From Agrobacterium albertimagni AOL15 (GTDB lineage: Bacteria; Pseudomonadota; Alphaproteobacteria; Rhizobiales; Rhizobiaceae): 64,000 bases of DNA. Where the stretch lies: the NCBI RefSeq assembly GCF_000300855.1, contig NZ_ALJF01000016.1:1-64000 (forward strand), given 5' to 3'. Under the pieces are notes generated by a model. That model did not search any database and was not told where the DNA came from. It was given only the letters and a program-made list of their open reading frames with translations. Below, piece after piece: positions 11,539 through 20,403 of the stretch. Each line of letters begins with the position of its first letter. Positions within the stretch are counted from its first letter, which is position 1. A program made the translations under genes and the position numbers.

Positions 11539-12678
11539 ATGAAGATCGCAGAGGTTCGCACCCATCTTCTCGAGCACAGGCTCGCCGTTCCGTTCCAGAG
11601 CGCTTCGATGCGCTTTGATCGGCGGGCCCATGTGCTGGTCGAGATCGTCTGCGACAACGGTCTGACGGGCTGGGGCGAATGCCTCGGCCCGGCCCGGCCG
11701 AACGCAGCCGTGGTTTCGGCCTATCGCAACTGGCTGATCGGCATGAACCCGCTGGAAACCGAGAAGATCTGGGCGGTGCTCTACAACGCCCTTCGCGACC
11801 AGGGCCAGCGCGGCCTGACGCTCACCGCGCTTTCCGGCATCGATATCGCGCTCTGGGATATCAAGGGCAAACATTTCGGCGCGTCGGTGTCCACGCTGCT
11901 CGGAGGACGCTTCCGCGAGAGTGTGAAGGCCTATGCGACCGGAAGCTTCAAGCGCGACGGCGTTGATCGGGTCGAGGACAATGCGAGGGACATCGCGCTC
12001 TATCGCTCCCAAGGCTTTCACGCCTCCAAGATCAAGGTCGGTTTCGGGATCGAGGAGGATCTGCGGGTCATCCGGGCTGCACGCGAAGCAGCCGGCTCCG
12101 AGATGCGCCTGATGGCCGATGGCAATCATGGCTATGGTGTTCTGGAGGCCGTCGAATTCGGCCGCCGGGCTGCAGAGTATGGTCTCGACTGGTTCGAGGA
12201 ACCCGTCGTCCCCGAACAGCTCGCCGCCTATCGCGAAGTGCGAGCCAGGCAGCCGATCCCGGTCGCCGGCGGCGAAACCTGGCAAAGCCGCTGGGGCATG
12301 AAGGAACCGATCGAGACCCGCGCAATCGACATCGTCCAGCCGGATCTTGCCGGTGTTGGCGGCTTCACCGAGGCGAAACGCGTCGCCGATCTCGCGGCAT
12401 TGCACGGTGTGCGGGTCGTACCACATGTCTGGGGGACGGCCGTCCATATCGCGGCCGCTCTGCAGTTCATCGCGGCGATGGTGCCGGATCCGGTGCGTGT
12501 CAACCCGATCGAGCCGATCCTCGAATTCGACCGTACCGACAACCCCTTCCGCCAGGCCGTCATCCAGACGCCGATCGAGCATGAGAACGGCATCGTCACC
12601 ATCCCCAATGCTCCCGGGCTTGGCATCGAGATCAACCGCGACGCCCTGCAGGAATTCAAGATGAAGGACGAGGCATGA
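11539..12678 (+). CDS. gci: D-galactarolactone cycloisomerase
   Basis: Enolase-superfamily enzyme (mandelate racemase/muconate lactonizing group) that opens galactaro-1,4-lactone to 5-keto-4-deoxy-glucarate (EC 5.5.1.27). 379 residues; metal ligands Asp194, Glu220 and Glu246, general bases Lys166 (KIK motif at 164-166) and His296 (VPHVWG), all where the Agrobacterium Gci has them. It starts 16 bp after kdgD and overlaps gli by 4 bases (ATGA), so translation is probably coupled. Function is well supported by sequence and by its pathway neighbours. Confidence 0.93.
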   Translation: MKIAEVRTHLLEHRLAVPFQSASMRFDRRAHVLVEIVCDNGLTGWGECLGPARPNAAVVSAYRNWLIGMNPLETEKIWAVLYNALRDQGQRGLTLTALSGIDIALWDIKGKHFGASVSTLLGGRFRESVKAYATGSFKRDGVDRVEDNARDIALYRSQGFHASKIKVGFGIEEDLRVIRAAREAAGSEMRLMADGNHGYGVLEAVEFGRRAAEYGLDWFEEPVVPEQLAAYREVRARQPIPVAGGETWQSRWGMKEPIETRAIDIVQPDLAGVGGFTEAKRVADLAALHGVRVVPHVWGTAVHIAAALQFIAAMVPDPVRVNPIEPILEFDRTDNPFRQAVIQTPIEHENGIVTIPNAPGLGIEINRDALQEFKMKDEA

Positions 12679-13553
12679 GCCTGATCCGCACCCTTTCCGG
12701 CGCCAAGCCGTCCATCACTCTGCCCAAGGGCGCGATCGACACGCAGATGCATGCCTATCTGCCCGGCTATCCGGCTCTGCCCGGTGGGCCTGGCCTGCCC
12801 GCCGGTGATCTGCCGACACCCGAACAATATCGCCAGTTCATGGATTGGATCGGAATCGATCGCGTCATCGTCACGCAGGGCATGGCGCATCAGCTGGACA
12901 ATTCCAATCTCGTCGCCTGCCTTGAATGGTTCGGAGACATCGCCTGGGGCATCGCAGCGGTCGATGCCAGCACCAGCGAAGCCGAGCTCGATCGTTTGTC
13001 GGCTGCGAGGGTGCGCGGCGCGCGGATCATGAACCTGCCGGGCGGTGCGGCCAATCTGACCAAGCTTGAAGAAGTGGATGCGATTGCCGCGAGCCGCGAC
13101 TGGATGATCGCCATCCAGTTCGATGGCAGCGACATCCTCGACTATGAGGAGCGGCTCTCGAAGCTGAAATCCCGCTGGGTTCTCGATCACCATGGCAAGT
13201 TCTTCTGCGGGGTGACGCCCGACAGCCCTCAGGTCAAGGCCACAAAAAGACTGATCGACGGGGGCCGCTGCTGGTTCAAGTTTGCCGGCGCCTACGAGTC
13301 TTCGAAGACGGGTGGACCGGATTTCGAGGATGTGGCTGCCGTTGCCCGATCGATGGCGGCTCATGCTCCGGAGCGGATCGTCTGGGGCTCGAACTGGCCG
13401 CACAATCTGGCACGGGCGCAGGCGGACTATCCAGATGATGCCGCTCTTGCCGACACCGTGCTTGGCTGGTTGCCCGACGAGGCCGCCCGCCGTCTCGCAC
13501 TCGTGGACAATCCGCAAAGACTTTTCGGCATTCCACCTGCTGGAGACAGGTAG
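12675..13553 (+). CDS. gli: D-galactarolactone isomerase (amidohydrolase family)
   Basis: 292-residue cog3618-type amidohydrolase TIM barrel. It shows the family's IDTQMH beginning near residue 20, WVLDHHGKFF near the middle and IVWGSNWPH near 240. The Agrobacterium homologue interconverts galactaro-1,5- and 1,4-lactones, so that the Udh product can reach Gci (EC 5.4.1.4). It overlaps gci by 4 bases and is followed 62 bp later by the TRAP binding protein. The QxH in place of HxH is, to my knowledge, normal for this subgroup and is not a defect. Confidence 0.9.
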   Translation: MSLIRTLSGAKPSITLPKGAIDTQMHAYLPGYPALPGGPGLPAGDLPTPEQYRQFMDWIGIDRVIVTQGMAHQLDNSNLVACLEWFGDIAWGIAAVDASTSEAELDRLSAARVRGARIMNLPGGAANLTKLEEVDAIAASRDWMIAIQFDGSDILDYEERLSKLKSRWVLDHHGKFFCGVTPDSPQVKATKRLIDGGRCWFKFAGAYESSKTGGPDFEDVAAVARSMAAHAPERIVWGSNWPHNLARAQADYPDDAALADTVLGWLPDEAARRLALVDNPQRLFGIPPAGDR

Positions 13554-13615
13554 CCGAACTGCAATCCGTCGAAACGGGAGGTTTCGGCGGCTCAATCACA
13601 AGAGGAGGAAGACCA

Positions 13616-14590
13616 ATGAAGACTGCCGCAATGCTCAGCCTCGCGATGGGGCTCACCCTTGGTGCAGGCACCGCCTTCGCCCAGGAAATCACGCTGCGTT
13701 CCGCCGACATTCATCCCGATGGCTATCCGACGGTCGACGCCGTCAAGTTCATGGGCGAACTGGTCAAGGAACGCACCAACGGCCGCATCGCCATTCAGGT
13801 GATGAACAACGCAGCACTTGGCTCCGAAAAGGACACGATCGAGCAGACGCGCTTCGGCGTGATCGATATGAACCGCGTCAACAGCGCGCCGTTCAACAAC
13901 CTCGTACCGGAAACGGTCGTCTTCGGCCTGCCCTTCCTGTTCCGTGACACCGAACACATGCACAAGGTGGTCGATGGCGAAATCGGCGATGAAGTGCTGA
14001 CCGCCTTCGAACCGCACGGCCTGATCGGCCTTGCCTTCTACGATTCCGGTGCGCGCTCCTTCTATTCGACCAACAAGCCGATCAACAGCCTTGCCGACCT
14101 CAAGGGCATGAAGGTCCGCGTCCAGCAGTCAGACCTCTGGATCGCGATGATGGAAGCCTTCGGCGCCAACCCGACACCGATGCCCTTCGGTGAAGTCTAT
14201 TCGTCGCTGGAAACCGGCGTCGTCGACGCGGCCGAAAACAATTGGCCTTCTTACGAATCCTCGCGTCACTTCGAAGTGGCCAAGAACTACACGCTGACCG
14301 ATCATTCGCTGACGCCGGAAATCCTGGCGATCTCCAAGATCACCTGGGACAAGCTGACGCCGGAAGATCAGACGATCATCCGGGAGGCCGCCAAGGAATC
14401 CGTCGGCAAGATGCGTGAACTGTGGCAGGCACGCGAAAAGGCGTCGGAAGAGAAGATCCGCGCATCCGGCGTGAACGTGATCACCCCCAACAAGGAAGAG
14501 TTCGCCGCTGCCATGCAGCCGGTCTACGACAAGTTCGTCACGGATCCCAAGATGAAAGAGCTGGTGGAGCGCGTTCGCGCCGTCAAGTAA
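13616..14590 (+). CDS. TRAP transporter solute-binding protein, DctP family (uronate uptake)
   Basis: Periplasmic binding protein of a tripartite ATP-independent transporter. Sec signal peptide at residues 1-22 (cut after GTAFA), then a 300-residue mature DctP fold. The conserved substrate-carboxylate arginine region (KGMKVRVQQSD) near 160-170 and the EVYSSLETGVVDAAENN block are visible. Very strong ribosome site AGAGGAGG. Its place in the galactarate/uronate operon suggests galacturonate or glucuronate as substrate; this is inference. It is separated from its membrane subunits by a perfect terminator-like hairpin, which would let this subunit be made in excess. Confidence 0.93.
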   Translation: MKTAAMLSLAMGLTLGAGTAFAQEITLRSADIHPDGYPTVDAVKFMGELVKERTNGRIAIQVMNNAALGSEKDTIEQTRFGVIDMNRVNSAPFNNLVPETVVFGLPFLFRDTEHMHKVVDGEIGDEVLTAFEPHGLIGLAFYDSGARSFYSTNKPINSLADLKGMKVRVQQSDLWIAMMEAFGANPTPMPFGEVYSSLETGVVDAAENNWPSYESSRHFEVAKNYTLTDHSLTPEILAISKITWDKLTPEDQTIIREAAKESVGKMRELWQAREKASEEKIRASGVNVITPNKEEFAAAMQPVYDKFVTDPKMKELVERVRAVK

Positions 14591-14600
14591 GCACCACGGA

Positions 14601-14631
14601 CCGGCCGCATCCTCGATGCGGCCGGTTTTTT
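14601..14631 (+). terminator. Intra-operon hairpin with T-run between TRAP dctP and dctQ
   Basis: Perfect 11-bp stem CCGGCCGCATC / GATGCGGCCGG with a 3-base loop, followed directly by six T. It looks like a full intrinsic terminator. Since dctQ and dctM follow within 30 bp in the same direction, it probably acts as a partial terminator or 3' stabiliser. Confidence 0.85.
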
Positions 14632-14656
14632 CTTATCCTGGATTTCGGAGGGATCC

Positions 14657-15184
14657 ATGTCGCGTTTCATGCGGGCCATCAGGCCTGGCCTCAGCTGGCT
14701 GAGCTTCGCCTGCCTTTATCTGGCCGGCCTCGGCGTGGTCCTGATGACCATCATCATCGGCTGGCAGGTTTTCGGCCGTTACGTGCTCAATAACACACCG
14801 AGCTGGTCCGAACCCCTGTCGCTGCAGCTGATGTCCTGGTTCATCCTCTTGGGTGCGGCCGTCGGCGTGCGCGAAAGCGTGCATCTCGGGCTCGACATCG
14901 TTCGCCACAACATGGCGCCTAGCATCCAGCGCCTGATGGATCTCGTCAGCCTAGGCCTGATCTGCCTGTTTGGCGGCGCCATGTCCTACTATGGCACGCT
15001 GCTGGCCATGGGCACCTGGACAGCCCGGATCCCCGTGCTCGGGTGGCCGGGTGGCATAGACTTCATTCCGCTCATCGTCGGTGGCGCGATGATCTCCATC
15101 TTCGCGCTCGAACGCTTCGCCGACACGTTCATAGGTACTCCTATCCCGGCGGCGGACGATGTCGCCCAGACCGAGGTGGTGTGA
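14657..15184 (+). CDS. TRAP transporter small membrane subunit, DctQ family
   Basis: 175 residues with four predicted membrane helices (about 18-40, 52-72, 93-113, 135-155) and the DctQ motif WQVFGRYVLNNTPSWSE near residues 35-52. Forms the membrane complex with DctM that drives uptake with a sodium or proton gradient. Good ribosome site GGAGGGATCC. Its stop codon overlaps the dctM start by one base (TGATG). Confidence 0.93.
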   Translation: MSRFMRAIRPGLSWLSFACLYLAGLGVVLMTIIIGWQVFGRYVLNNTPSWSEPLSLQLMSWFILLGAAVGVRESVHLGLDIVRHNMAPSIQRLMDLVSLGLICLFGGAMSYYGTLLAMGTWTARIPVLGWPGGIDFIPLIVGGAMISIFALERFADTFIGTPIPAADDVAQTEVV

Positions 15185-16464
15185 TGGCCTATACGATCCT
15201 CTTCGGTACCTTCGCCTTTCTCATGCTCCTCGGCATGCCCATCGCTTTTTGCCTCGGGATCGCTTCCCTGGCGACGGTCCTCTATATCGGCATCCCGCCG
15301 ATCGTGATCTTCCAGCAGCTGAATTCGGGGATGAACGTCTTCGCCATGATGGCGATCCCCTTCTTCATCTTCGCTGGCGACCTGATGGTGCGCGGCGGCA
15401 TCGCCTTCCGTCTCATTCGCTTCGCCTCCGGCTTCGTCGGCCATATGCGCGGCGGGCTGGGTCAGGTGAACATCGTCTCCTCGACGCTGTTCGGCGGAAT
15501 TTCGGGCTCGGCGGTTGCCGATGCGTCAGCGATCGGCGGCCTGATGGTGCCTCAGATGGCGGCTCGCGGCTACGACCGCGGTTACGCCGTCAACGTGACG
15601 ATCAGTTCCGCCCTGATCGCCCTGATGATCCCGCCATCGCACAACATGATCCTGTACTCGATCTCGGCGGGAGGAACGGTTTCGGTTGCGGATCTCTTCA
15701 CCGCGGGCATCATTCCCGGAATGCTGCTGACCATCGCCCTGATGGTCACTGCCTATGTCGTTGCCCGCAGACGCGGTTATCCGGCCGAACCCTTTCCCGG
15801 ATTTTCGAAACTGCTGGTGTTCTTCTTCGCCGCTTTGCCCGGTCTGCTGCTGATCGCCATCATCTTCGGCGGCGTGCGCTCCGGCGTCTTCACGGCGACC
15901 GAAAGCTCCTGCATCGCCGTCATCTATGCCTTCCTCGTCGCGGTTCTCGTCTATCGTGAGCTGAACTGGAGCGGCTTTGTCGAGGCGATCCTCGGTGCGG
16001 TGAAAACCACGTCACTGGTGCTGCTCGTCATCGGCATGGCCGCTGCCTTTGCATGGCTCATGTCTTTTCTGCAGGTGCAGGTCACCCTCATCCAGGTGGT
16101 CAAGTCGATCTCGGACAACCCGATGGTCGTCCTGCTGCTGATCACCGTGGTCCTCCTGCTGCTCGGCACTTTCATGGACATGGCGCCATTGATCATCATC
16201 ACCACACCGGTCTTCCTGCCGATCGTCCAGGCCTTCGGCATCGATCCCGTGCATTTCGGTGTCATCATGATCCTGAACGCCGGGATCGGGCTGATCACGC
16301 CGCCGGTCGGCACCGTGCTCTTCGTCGGCTGTGCCGTGGGCAAGATCACGATCCGGGAAGCGATGCAGACAATCTGGCCATTCTTCGGCGCCTGCGTGAT
16401 GGTTCTTTTGTTGGTGACCTTCATTCCCGAGATCTCGCTCTGGCTGCCAGCGCAGTTCAAGTGA
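15184..16464 (+). CDS. TRAP transporter large permease subunit, DctM family
   Basis: 426 residues with about 12 hydrophobic segments; carries the family's FGGISGSAVADASAIG block near residue 105 and PPSHNMILYS near 150. It is the translocating subunit of the transporter. The start at 15184 overlaps the dctQ stop (TGATG) and begins MAYTILFGTF, the usual DctM start; a longer upstream frame would read through dctQ and is discarded. Last gene of the uronate operon, followed by a terminator. Confidence 0.95.
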   Translation: MAYTILFGTFAFLMLLGMPIAFCLGIASLATVLYIGIPPIVIFQQLNSGMNVFAMMAIPFFIFAGDLMVRGGIAFRLIRFASGFVGHMRGGLGQVNIVSSTLFGGISGSAVADASAIGGLMVPQMAARGYDRGYAVNVTISSALIALMIPPSHNMILYSISAGGTVSVADLFTAGIIPGMLLTIALMVTAYVVARRRGYPAEPFPGFSKLLVFFFAALPGLLLIAIIFGGVRSGVFTATESSCIAVIYAFLVAVLVYRELNWSGFVEAILGAVKTTSLVLLVIGMAAAFAWLMSFLQVQVTLIQVVKSISDNPMVVLLLITVVLLLLGTFMDMAPLIIITTPVFLPIVQAFGIDPVHFGVIMILNAGIGLITPPVGTVLFVGCAVGKITIREAMQTIWPFFGACVMVLLLVTFIPEISLWLPAQFK

Positions 16465-16495
16465 TCCTCCCGCCCTCGCTTTCGGAGGGTTTTGT

Positions 16496-16521
16496 GCAGG
16501 GGCCTCGGCCCCTGCCTTTTT
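16496..16521 (+). terminator. Terminator of the uronate/TRAP operon
   Basis: Stem GCAGGGGCC / GGCCCCTGC (9 bp, 2-base loop) followed by CTTTTT. A smaller hairpin CCCTC...GAGGG with TTTT lies just before it at about 16472-16491. Confidence 0.85.
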
Positions 16522-16657
16522 CCGGCTTGAGCGACATAGTGCACATTCAGCGCTGACATTTTGGCAAGTGAACCACGCAAAATGACAGTTTATCGCCGTT
16601 TCGGCAGAGCGGTGCCAAGGCTAGACTGATCCCATCTTCGTTCTCAATCGGTGGATC

Positions 16658-17710
16658 ATGACAGTGCCAGCCCCTTCGGACAAAGCCCTCGTCCCCTTCG
16701 TCAGCGTCGAAAACATGATGCGGCTCGTGCATCACATCGGGATCGAGCGCGTGCTCACCGAACTCACCGACGTGATCGAAGCCGATTTCAAGCGTTGGGA
16801 GTTGTTCGACAAGACCCCGCGCGTCGCGTCGCATTCCCGCGAGGGCGTCATCGAGCTGATGCCGACGTCGGATGGGGAGATCTATTCGTTCAAATACGTG
16901 AACGGCCATCCGAAGAACATGGCGGAGGGTCTGCAGACTGTGACCGCCTTCGGACTATTGGCCGATGTGTCGACAGGCTATCCGGTTCTGCTCACCGAAA
17001 TGACCCTGCTGACAGCCCTTCGCACGGCCGCGACATCGGCCATGGCAGCCCGACACCTCGCCCCCAAGACCGCAACGACCATGGCGATGATCGGGAACGG
17101 CGCCCAGGCAGAATTCCAGGCGCTTGCGATGAAGGCCGTGCTCGGCATCACCCATGTCAGGCTCTTCGACATCGACGCCAAGGCGGCGGAAAAGACACAG
17201 CGCAATCTCGAGGGCTCCGGTCTTAATGTCACGGCCTGCGCAACGTCACAGTCGGCGATCGAAGGCGCCCAGATCATCACCACCTGCACAGCCGACAAGC
17301 AATACGCGACCATCCTGACGGACAACATGGTCGGCGCTGGCGTGCACATCAACGCAATCGGCGGCGACTGCCCCGGCAAGACCGAGCTGCATCGCGACAT
17401 CCTCTCCCGTGCTGACACCTTCGTCGAATATCCGCCGCAAACGCGGATCGAGGGAGAGATCCAGCAGATGGATCCGGACTATCCCGTCACCGAGCTCTGG
17501 CAGGTGGTCACTGGTCAGGTCGAAGGTCGCAAGAACGACAAGCAGATCACCCTCTTCGACAGCGTCGGCTTTGCGATCGAGGATTTTTCGGCATTGCGCT
17601 ATGTGCGCGAGCGCGTCCGCGGCACGAGCTACTTCCAGCCGGTAGACCTGATCGCCGATCCGGACGATCCGCGAGACCTTTTCGGCATGCTTCAGCGGGC
17701 AAAGGACTAA
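16658..17710 (+). CDS. ocd: Ornithine cyclodeaminase
   Basis: 350-residue member of the OCD/mu-crystallin family, of the length of the Agrobacterium Ocd enzymes. Converts L-ornithine to L-proline plus ammonia with tightly bound NAD+ (EC 4.3.1.12). The Rossmann part (AMIGNGAQAEFQALA) lies around residues 145-160; the substrate-arginine region (FKYVNGHPKN) near 78; the catalytic Asp lies in FDSVGFAIED near 300. The ribosome site is weak. Stands alone after the uronate operon terminator; it may serve arginine/ornithine use. A different cyclic amino acid substrate cannot be excluded from sequence. Confidence 0.88.
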   Translation: MTVPAPSDKALVPFVSVENMMRLVHHIGIERVLTELTDVIEADFKRWELFDKTPRVASHSREGVIELMPTSDGEIYSFKYVNGHPKNMAEGLQTVTAFGLLADVSTGYPVLLTEMTLLTALRTAATSAMAARHLAPKTATTMAMIGNGAQAEFQALAMKAVLGITHVRLFDIDAKAAEKTQRNLEGSGLNVTACATSQSAIEGAQIITTCTADKQYATILTDNMVGAGVHINAIGGDCPGKTELHRDILSRADTFVEYPPQTRIEGEIQQMDPDYPVTELWQVVTGQVEGRKNDKQITLFDSVGFAIEDFSALRYVRERVRGTSYFQPVDLIADPDDPRDLFGMLQRAKD

Positions 17711-17734
17711 AGAAGGACCGTGCGCCGGCAGGAG

Positions 17735-18289
17735 TCAGGCCGGAGCCGACAGGATCTCCTCGGCTTCCTCCCGCTCCATATCGAGCACGCGTTTGGCGAG
17801 ATCGAAGCTGAAGCCCTGGCGCGCGAAAGAGGCGATCTCCTTGCTCCAACGCGCTTCATCTGCCTCGACATCCGGGCGACGAAAGGGGCCAAAGGCTTTC
17901 TTTCGAGCATAGACGACAGCCGAGCGAAGATCGTCCGCGTCGACGAGGACGGCCTCCACAATACTGCGGTCGACACCCTTCTCCGCGAGCTTGCGGGCAA
18001 TCACACGCTTGGATCGACCGCTGCGTGCCGCCGAATTCGCCCGGATCTCGGCATAGTTCTGGTCGTCGAGCGCCTTCATGCTGCGGCCGAAGGCAAGAGC
18101 GGCCTCCGCTAGCGCATTGACCTGACCCTCGCTGATATCCTCGAATTTGCTGCGCGCCTTGCGCTTGATCGCGTCGGAAAGCTCGCGCTCGGTCATCATG
18201 CGTTTCGCGAGCCGGTAGGCGGCGGAATTCTTCGCCCAGGCCAGCATGCGAGGCGTGGGCTGATCGGAGGCTTGCGACGGATCATCCAT
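17735..18289 (-). CDS. recX: Regulatory protein RecX
   Basis: 184-residue RecX family protein built of the usual three-helix repeats (AYRLAKRMMTERELSDAIKR near 24-45; RVIARKLAEKGVD near 95-107; FSFDLAKRVLDM near 160-172). RecX binds RecA filaments and limits recombination and SOS activity. recA is not next to it. Convergent with ocd (24-bp gap, no clear terminator). Its upstream side abuts a hexanucleotide repeat at 18307-18336. Confidence 0.85.
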   Translation of the reverse strand: MDDPSQASDQPTPRMLAWAKNSAAYRLAKRMMTERELSDAIKRKARSKFEDISEGQVNALAEAALAFGRSMKALDDQNYAEIRANSAARSGRSKRVIARKLAEKGVDRSIVEAVLVDADDLRSAVVYARKKAFGPFRRPDVEADEARWSKEIASFARQGFSFDLAKRVLDMEREEAEEILSAPA

Positions 18290-18306
18290 CTTTTCCGTCT
18301 TCCAGC

Positions 18307-18336
18307 TGCATCTGCATCTGCATCTGCATCTGCATC
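18307..18336. repeat. Hexanucleotide microsatellite, five perfect TGCATC units
   Basis: Five exact copies of TGCATC, flanked by CAGC before and TGCAGC after, in the 63-bp gap between recX and the response regulator. The whole block is bordered by the inverted words CAGCTGCA and TGCAGCTG. Such tracts change length by slippage. Confidence 0.95.
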
Positions 18337-18352
18337 TGCAGCTGTGGCCCGG

Positions 18353-19075
18353 TCAATGGGATCGGAGCCAGTCGTTCAGTTCCGCCTCGGCGCGCTCGAG
18401 GGCGCTGTAGTTCAACAGCTTGCGCAGAAGCGCGACCGTCACGGCCCTAGCCCTCAGGTTGAAGCGTCCTTCGTCGCTGTCTTCGACCGACATCTGGTAG
18501 ACGCCGAGTTTTTCGTAAAGCTGCTGCAGCCGGTTCTGGACGCTGCGGATCGACAGGCCCCGTCGGCGGGCGATGGTGCGGTCCGTCAATCCGAGCGCGA
18601 TGTCGACGAGGATCTCGTATTCGCTGTCGCTGAAGCCCCTCACCTGTCCGAGGCTCTTCTGCTGCATGCCACGCACTTCGCGATCGATGACGCATTGCGC
18701 CTCGACGAAGATACTGCGCAGCGCGAGTTTCAACCGCTCATCGGAGGCTGATTTCAGGACGTAGCCATAAGCCGCGCCGTCCGGCACAATGCGGGAGACG
18801 CCACGCACATAGGCCTCGTCGGAATAGTTCGACCAGAAGAGGATGCGGGTATCGGGTCGTTCCTTCCAAATGGTACGCGCTGCCTCGATGCCATTGCGGG
18901 CGTTCATCTGCAGGTCCATCACGATATGGGCGGACTTGTGCTCACGGGCCATCTTCTCGCCATCGGCGCCGTTTTCTGCCTCGAGCACATCGCGGCATTC
19001 CGGCAGTGCTGAACAGACCGCTTCCAAGAGATAGGAGCGATGCAGGGGATCATCCTCCACGATCAGAACCTTCAT
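18353..19075 (-). CDS. LuxR/NarL-type response regulator
   Basis: 240 residues: receiver domain about 2-120 with acidic pocket Asp8/Asp9, phosphoacceptor Asp54 (IVMDLQMN) and Lys108 (VLKSAS); LuxR-type helix-turn-helix about 150-195 (FSDSEYEIL...GLSIRSVQNRLQQLYEKLGV); then a 40-residue tail. Its start overlaps the histidine kinase stop by 4 bases (ATGA), so the pair is co-translated and is a cognate two-component system. The sugar ABC genes transcribed away from the kinase are the probable target, since paired palindromes sit in that intergenic region. Confidence 0.9.
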   Translation of the reverse strand: MKVLIVEDDPLHRSYLLEAVCSALPECRDVLEAENGADGEKMAREHKSAHIVMDLQMNARNGIEAARTIWKERPDTRILFWSNYSDEAYVRGVSRIVPDGAAYGYVLKSASDERLKLALRSIFVEAQCVIDREVRGMQQKSLGQVRGFSDSEYEILVDIALGLTDRTIARRRGLSIRSVQNRLQQLYEKLGVYQMSVEDSDEGRFNLRARAVTVALLRKLLNYSALERAEAELNDWLRSH

Positions 19076-20319
19076 GCATCATCTCCCTTTGCTGCCATTG
19101 CCTGCAAGGGGAGAGGCAGTTGCACCCGGACAGTCGTCCCCTCGCCCTCCCGGTTTGCGCCAATGGTGAACTTGGCCGAGATCAGCCGCGCCCGCGTCAT
19201 CATGTTGTCGATGCCTCCGCCCTCGCCTCGGCCGCCACGTGACAGGCCGCGTCCATCATCGGCGACTTCGACGACAACAGCGCAGTTGCTCGCTCGCAGA
19301 CGGACCTCAAGATCGCTGGCCTGCGCATGGCGAACCGCATTGTTGATGGCCTCCTGCGTGATCCGAAACAACGCGATCCGAACCGTCTGATCCAGGAGAT
19401 CGATGACACCGTCGCTGTCGTCCACCAGACGCCAGGACAAAGATGCCCCCTGATCTCGAACGGCCCGATCGAGATGGTTCTCGATCGCATGGGCAAAGCC
19501 GAAAAGCTGCAAGACAGCCGGTTTCGCCTCCTCGATGATCTCACGCAAATTCTGCATGCATTGCTGCAGACTGCGGGCTACGGGCTCAAGCATCTCTCCA
19601 CTCAGGTCCTTCTCCTGCATCATCCTGTCGACCCGGCGCGACAGGCGCGTCAGGTCGGCAAGCGTCTGGTCGTGCAGGTCCATGCCGATGCGTTGCCGCT
19701 CGCTTTCGAGCGCCTCGGTGAGGTTGAGGGCCCCCAGTCGCAAGCCTTCCTCGCGAGCGCGCGCCTCGGCCTCGATGATGGCCGACTGCTTGGCCTGTTC
19801 AGCGGCTCGAAGGGCAAAGAAATAGGGGGATAGGAGGTCGGCGATCGACTGGGCGTTTTCGACATCCTGTGACGAGTAGAAATCCACCTGATGCGAGGAG
19901 CAGCTCAGCGCGCCGATAACTTCGCCGCCCACCTTCAGCGGCACATGGATGCGGCTGCGCAGGTTGTGCTCGAAGATCGGACGGGTAAAGGGCGTATCGA
20001 CGTGGTAGCGGGTTTCCAGCTGTGCATCTGCCGTCAGAAGGAAGTCTATCTCGCCCCAGAGCAGGGTGCGGATCGGGCTGCTGGCAACCGGTGCGGGCGT
20101 CGTCTGGCCCCAGAAGGTGTCGAGGCCGGTCTCGTAAGCGGTGTGATAGAGCCCGTTGACCATGGTGATGCAGACATCGAGGTGGTCATGGGGAACGATA
20201 TGCGATACCTCCATGCCCACGGCCTTGATGGCCGAGCGGAAATCGAGCTGACCGGCCAGGAGCCTGGATATGCCGAGATAGTGATCGAGCAGCGCTGACG
20301 GCGCGATCTTGAGCATCAT
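19072..20319 (-). CDS. Cytosolic GAF-domain histidine kinase, NarX/DesK (HisKA_3) type
   Basis: 415 residues, no membrane segment. A GAF-like sensor domain lies at about 25-180 (HVPLKVGGEVIGALSC near 140), then a helical linker, then the dimerisation/phosphoacceptor domain with His216 in GMDLHDQTLADL, and a HATPase domain with N-box ITQEAINNAVRHA near 325 and ADDGRGL G1-box near 360. It phosphorylates the downstream response regulator. The soluble GAF domain suggests sensing of an internal metabolite or redox signal. Two ATG codons in a row follow GGGGAGG; the second has the better spacing. Divergent from the sugar-binding protein gene. Confidence 0.9.
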   Translation of the reverse strand: MMLKIAPSALLDHYLGISRLLAGQLDFRSAIKAVGMEVSHIVPHDHLDVCITMVNGLYHTAYETGLDTFWGQTTPAPVASSPIRTLLWGEIDFLLTADAQLETRYHVDTPFTRPIFEHNLRSRIHVPLKVGGEVIGALSCSSHQVDFYSSQDVENAQSIADLLSPYFFALRAAEQAKQSAIIEAEARAREEGLRLGALNLTEALESERQRIGMDLHDQTLADLTRLSRRVDRMMQEKDLSGEMLEPVARSLQQCMQNLREIIEEAKPAVLQLFGFAHAIENHLDRAVRDQGASLSWRLVDDSDGVIDLLDQTVRIALFRITQEAINNAVRHAQASDLEVRLRASNCAVVVEVADDGRGLSRGGRGEGGGIDNMMTRARLISAKFTIGANREGEGTTVRVQLPLPLQAMAAKGDDA

Positions 20320-20383
20320 GTCCTCCCCGCGACCACTCCCACGGCCGCATCTCCTTCATAACACATCTCGATAGGGTGGTCGC

Positions 20384-20401
20384 CCTGCGGGATCCCGCAG
20401 G
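20384..20401. promoter_or_regulatory. 18-bp perfect palindrome upstream of the sugar ABC operon
   Basis: CCTGCGGGATCCCGCAGG is self-complementary over 18 bases. It lies between the divergent kinase and binding-protein genes, 173 bp before the latter. Its TGCG...CGCA edges recur in the next site 2 bp downstream. Likely operator of the adjacent response regulator, though a hairpin role is possible. Confidence 0.55.
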
Positions 20402-20403
20402 AC

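Noticed and set aside
15043-15183. N-terminal extension of the TRAP large subunit
   Set aside because: It would read through dctQ out of frame; the TGATG overlap at 15182-15186 and the family start favour 15184.
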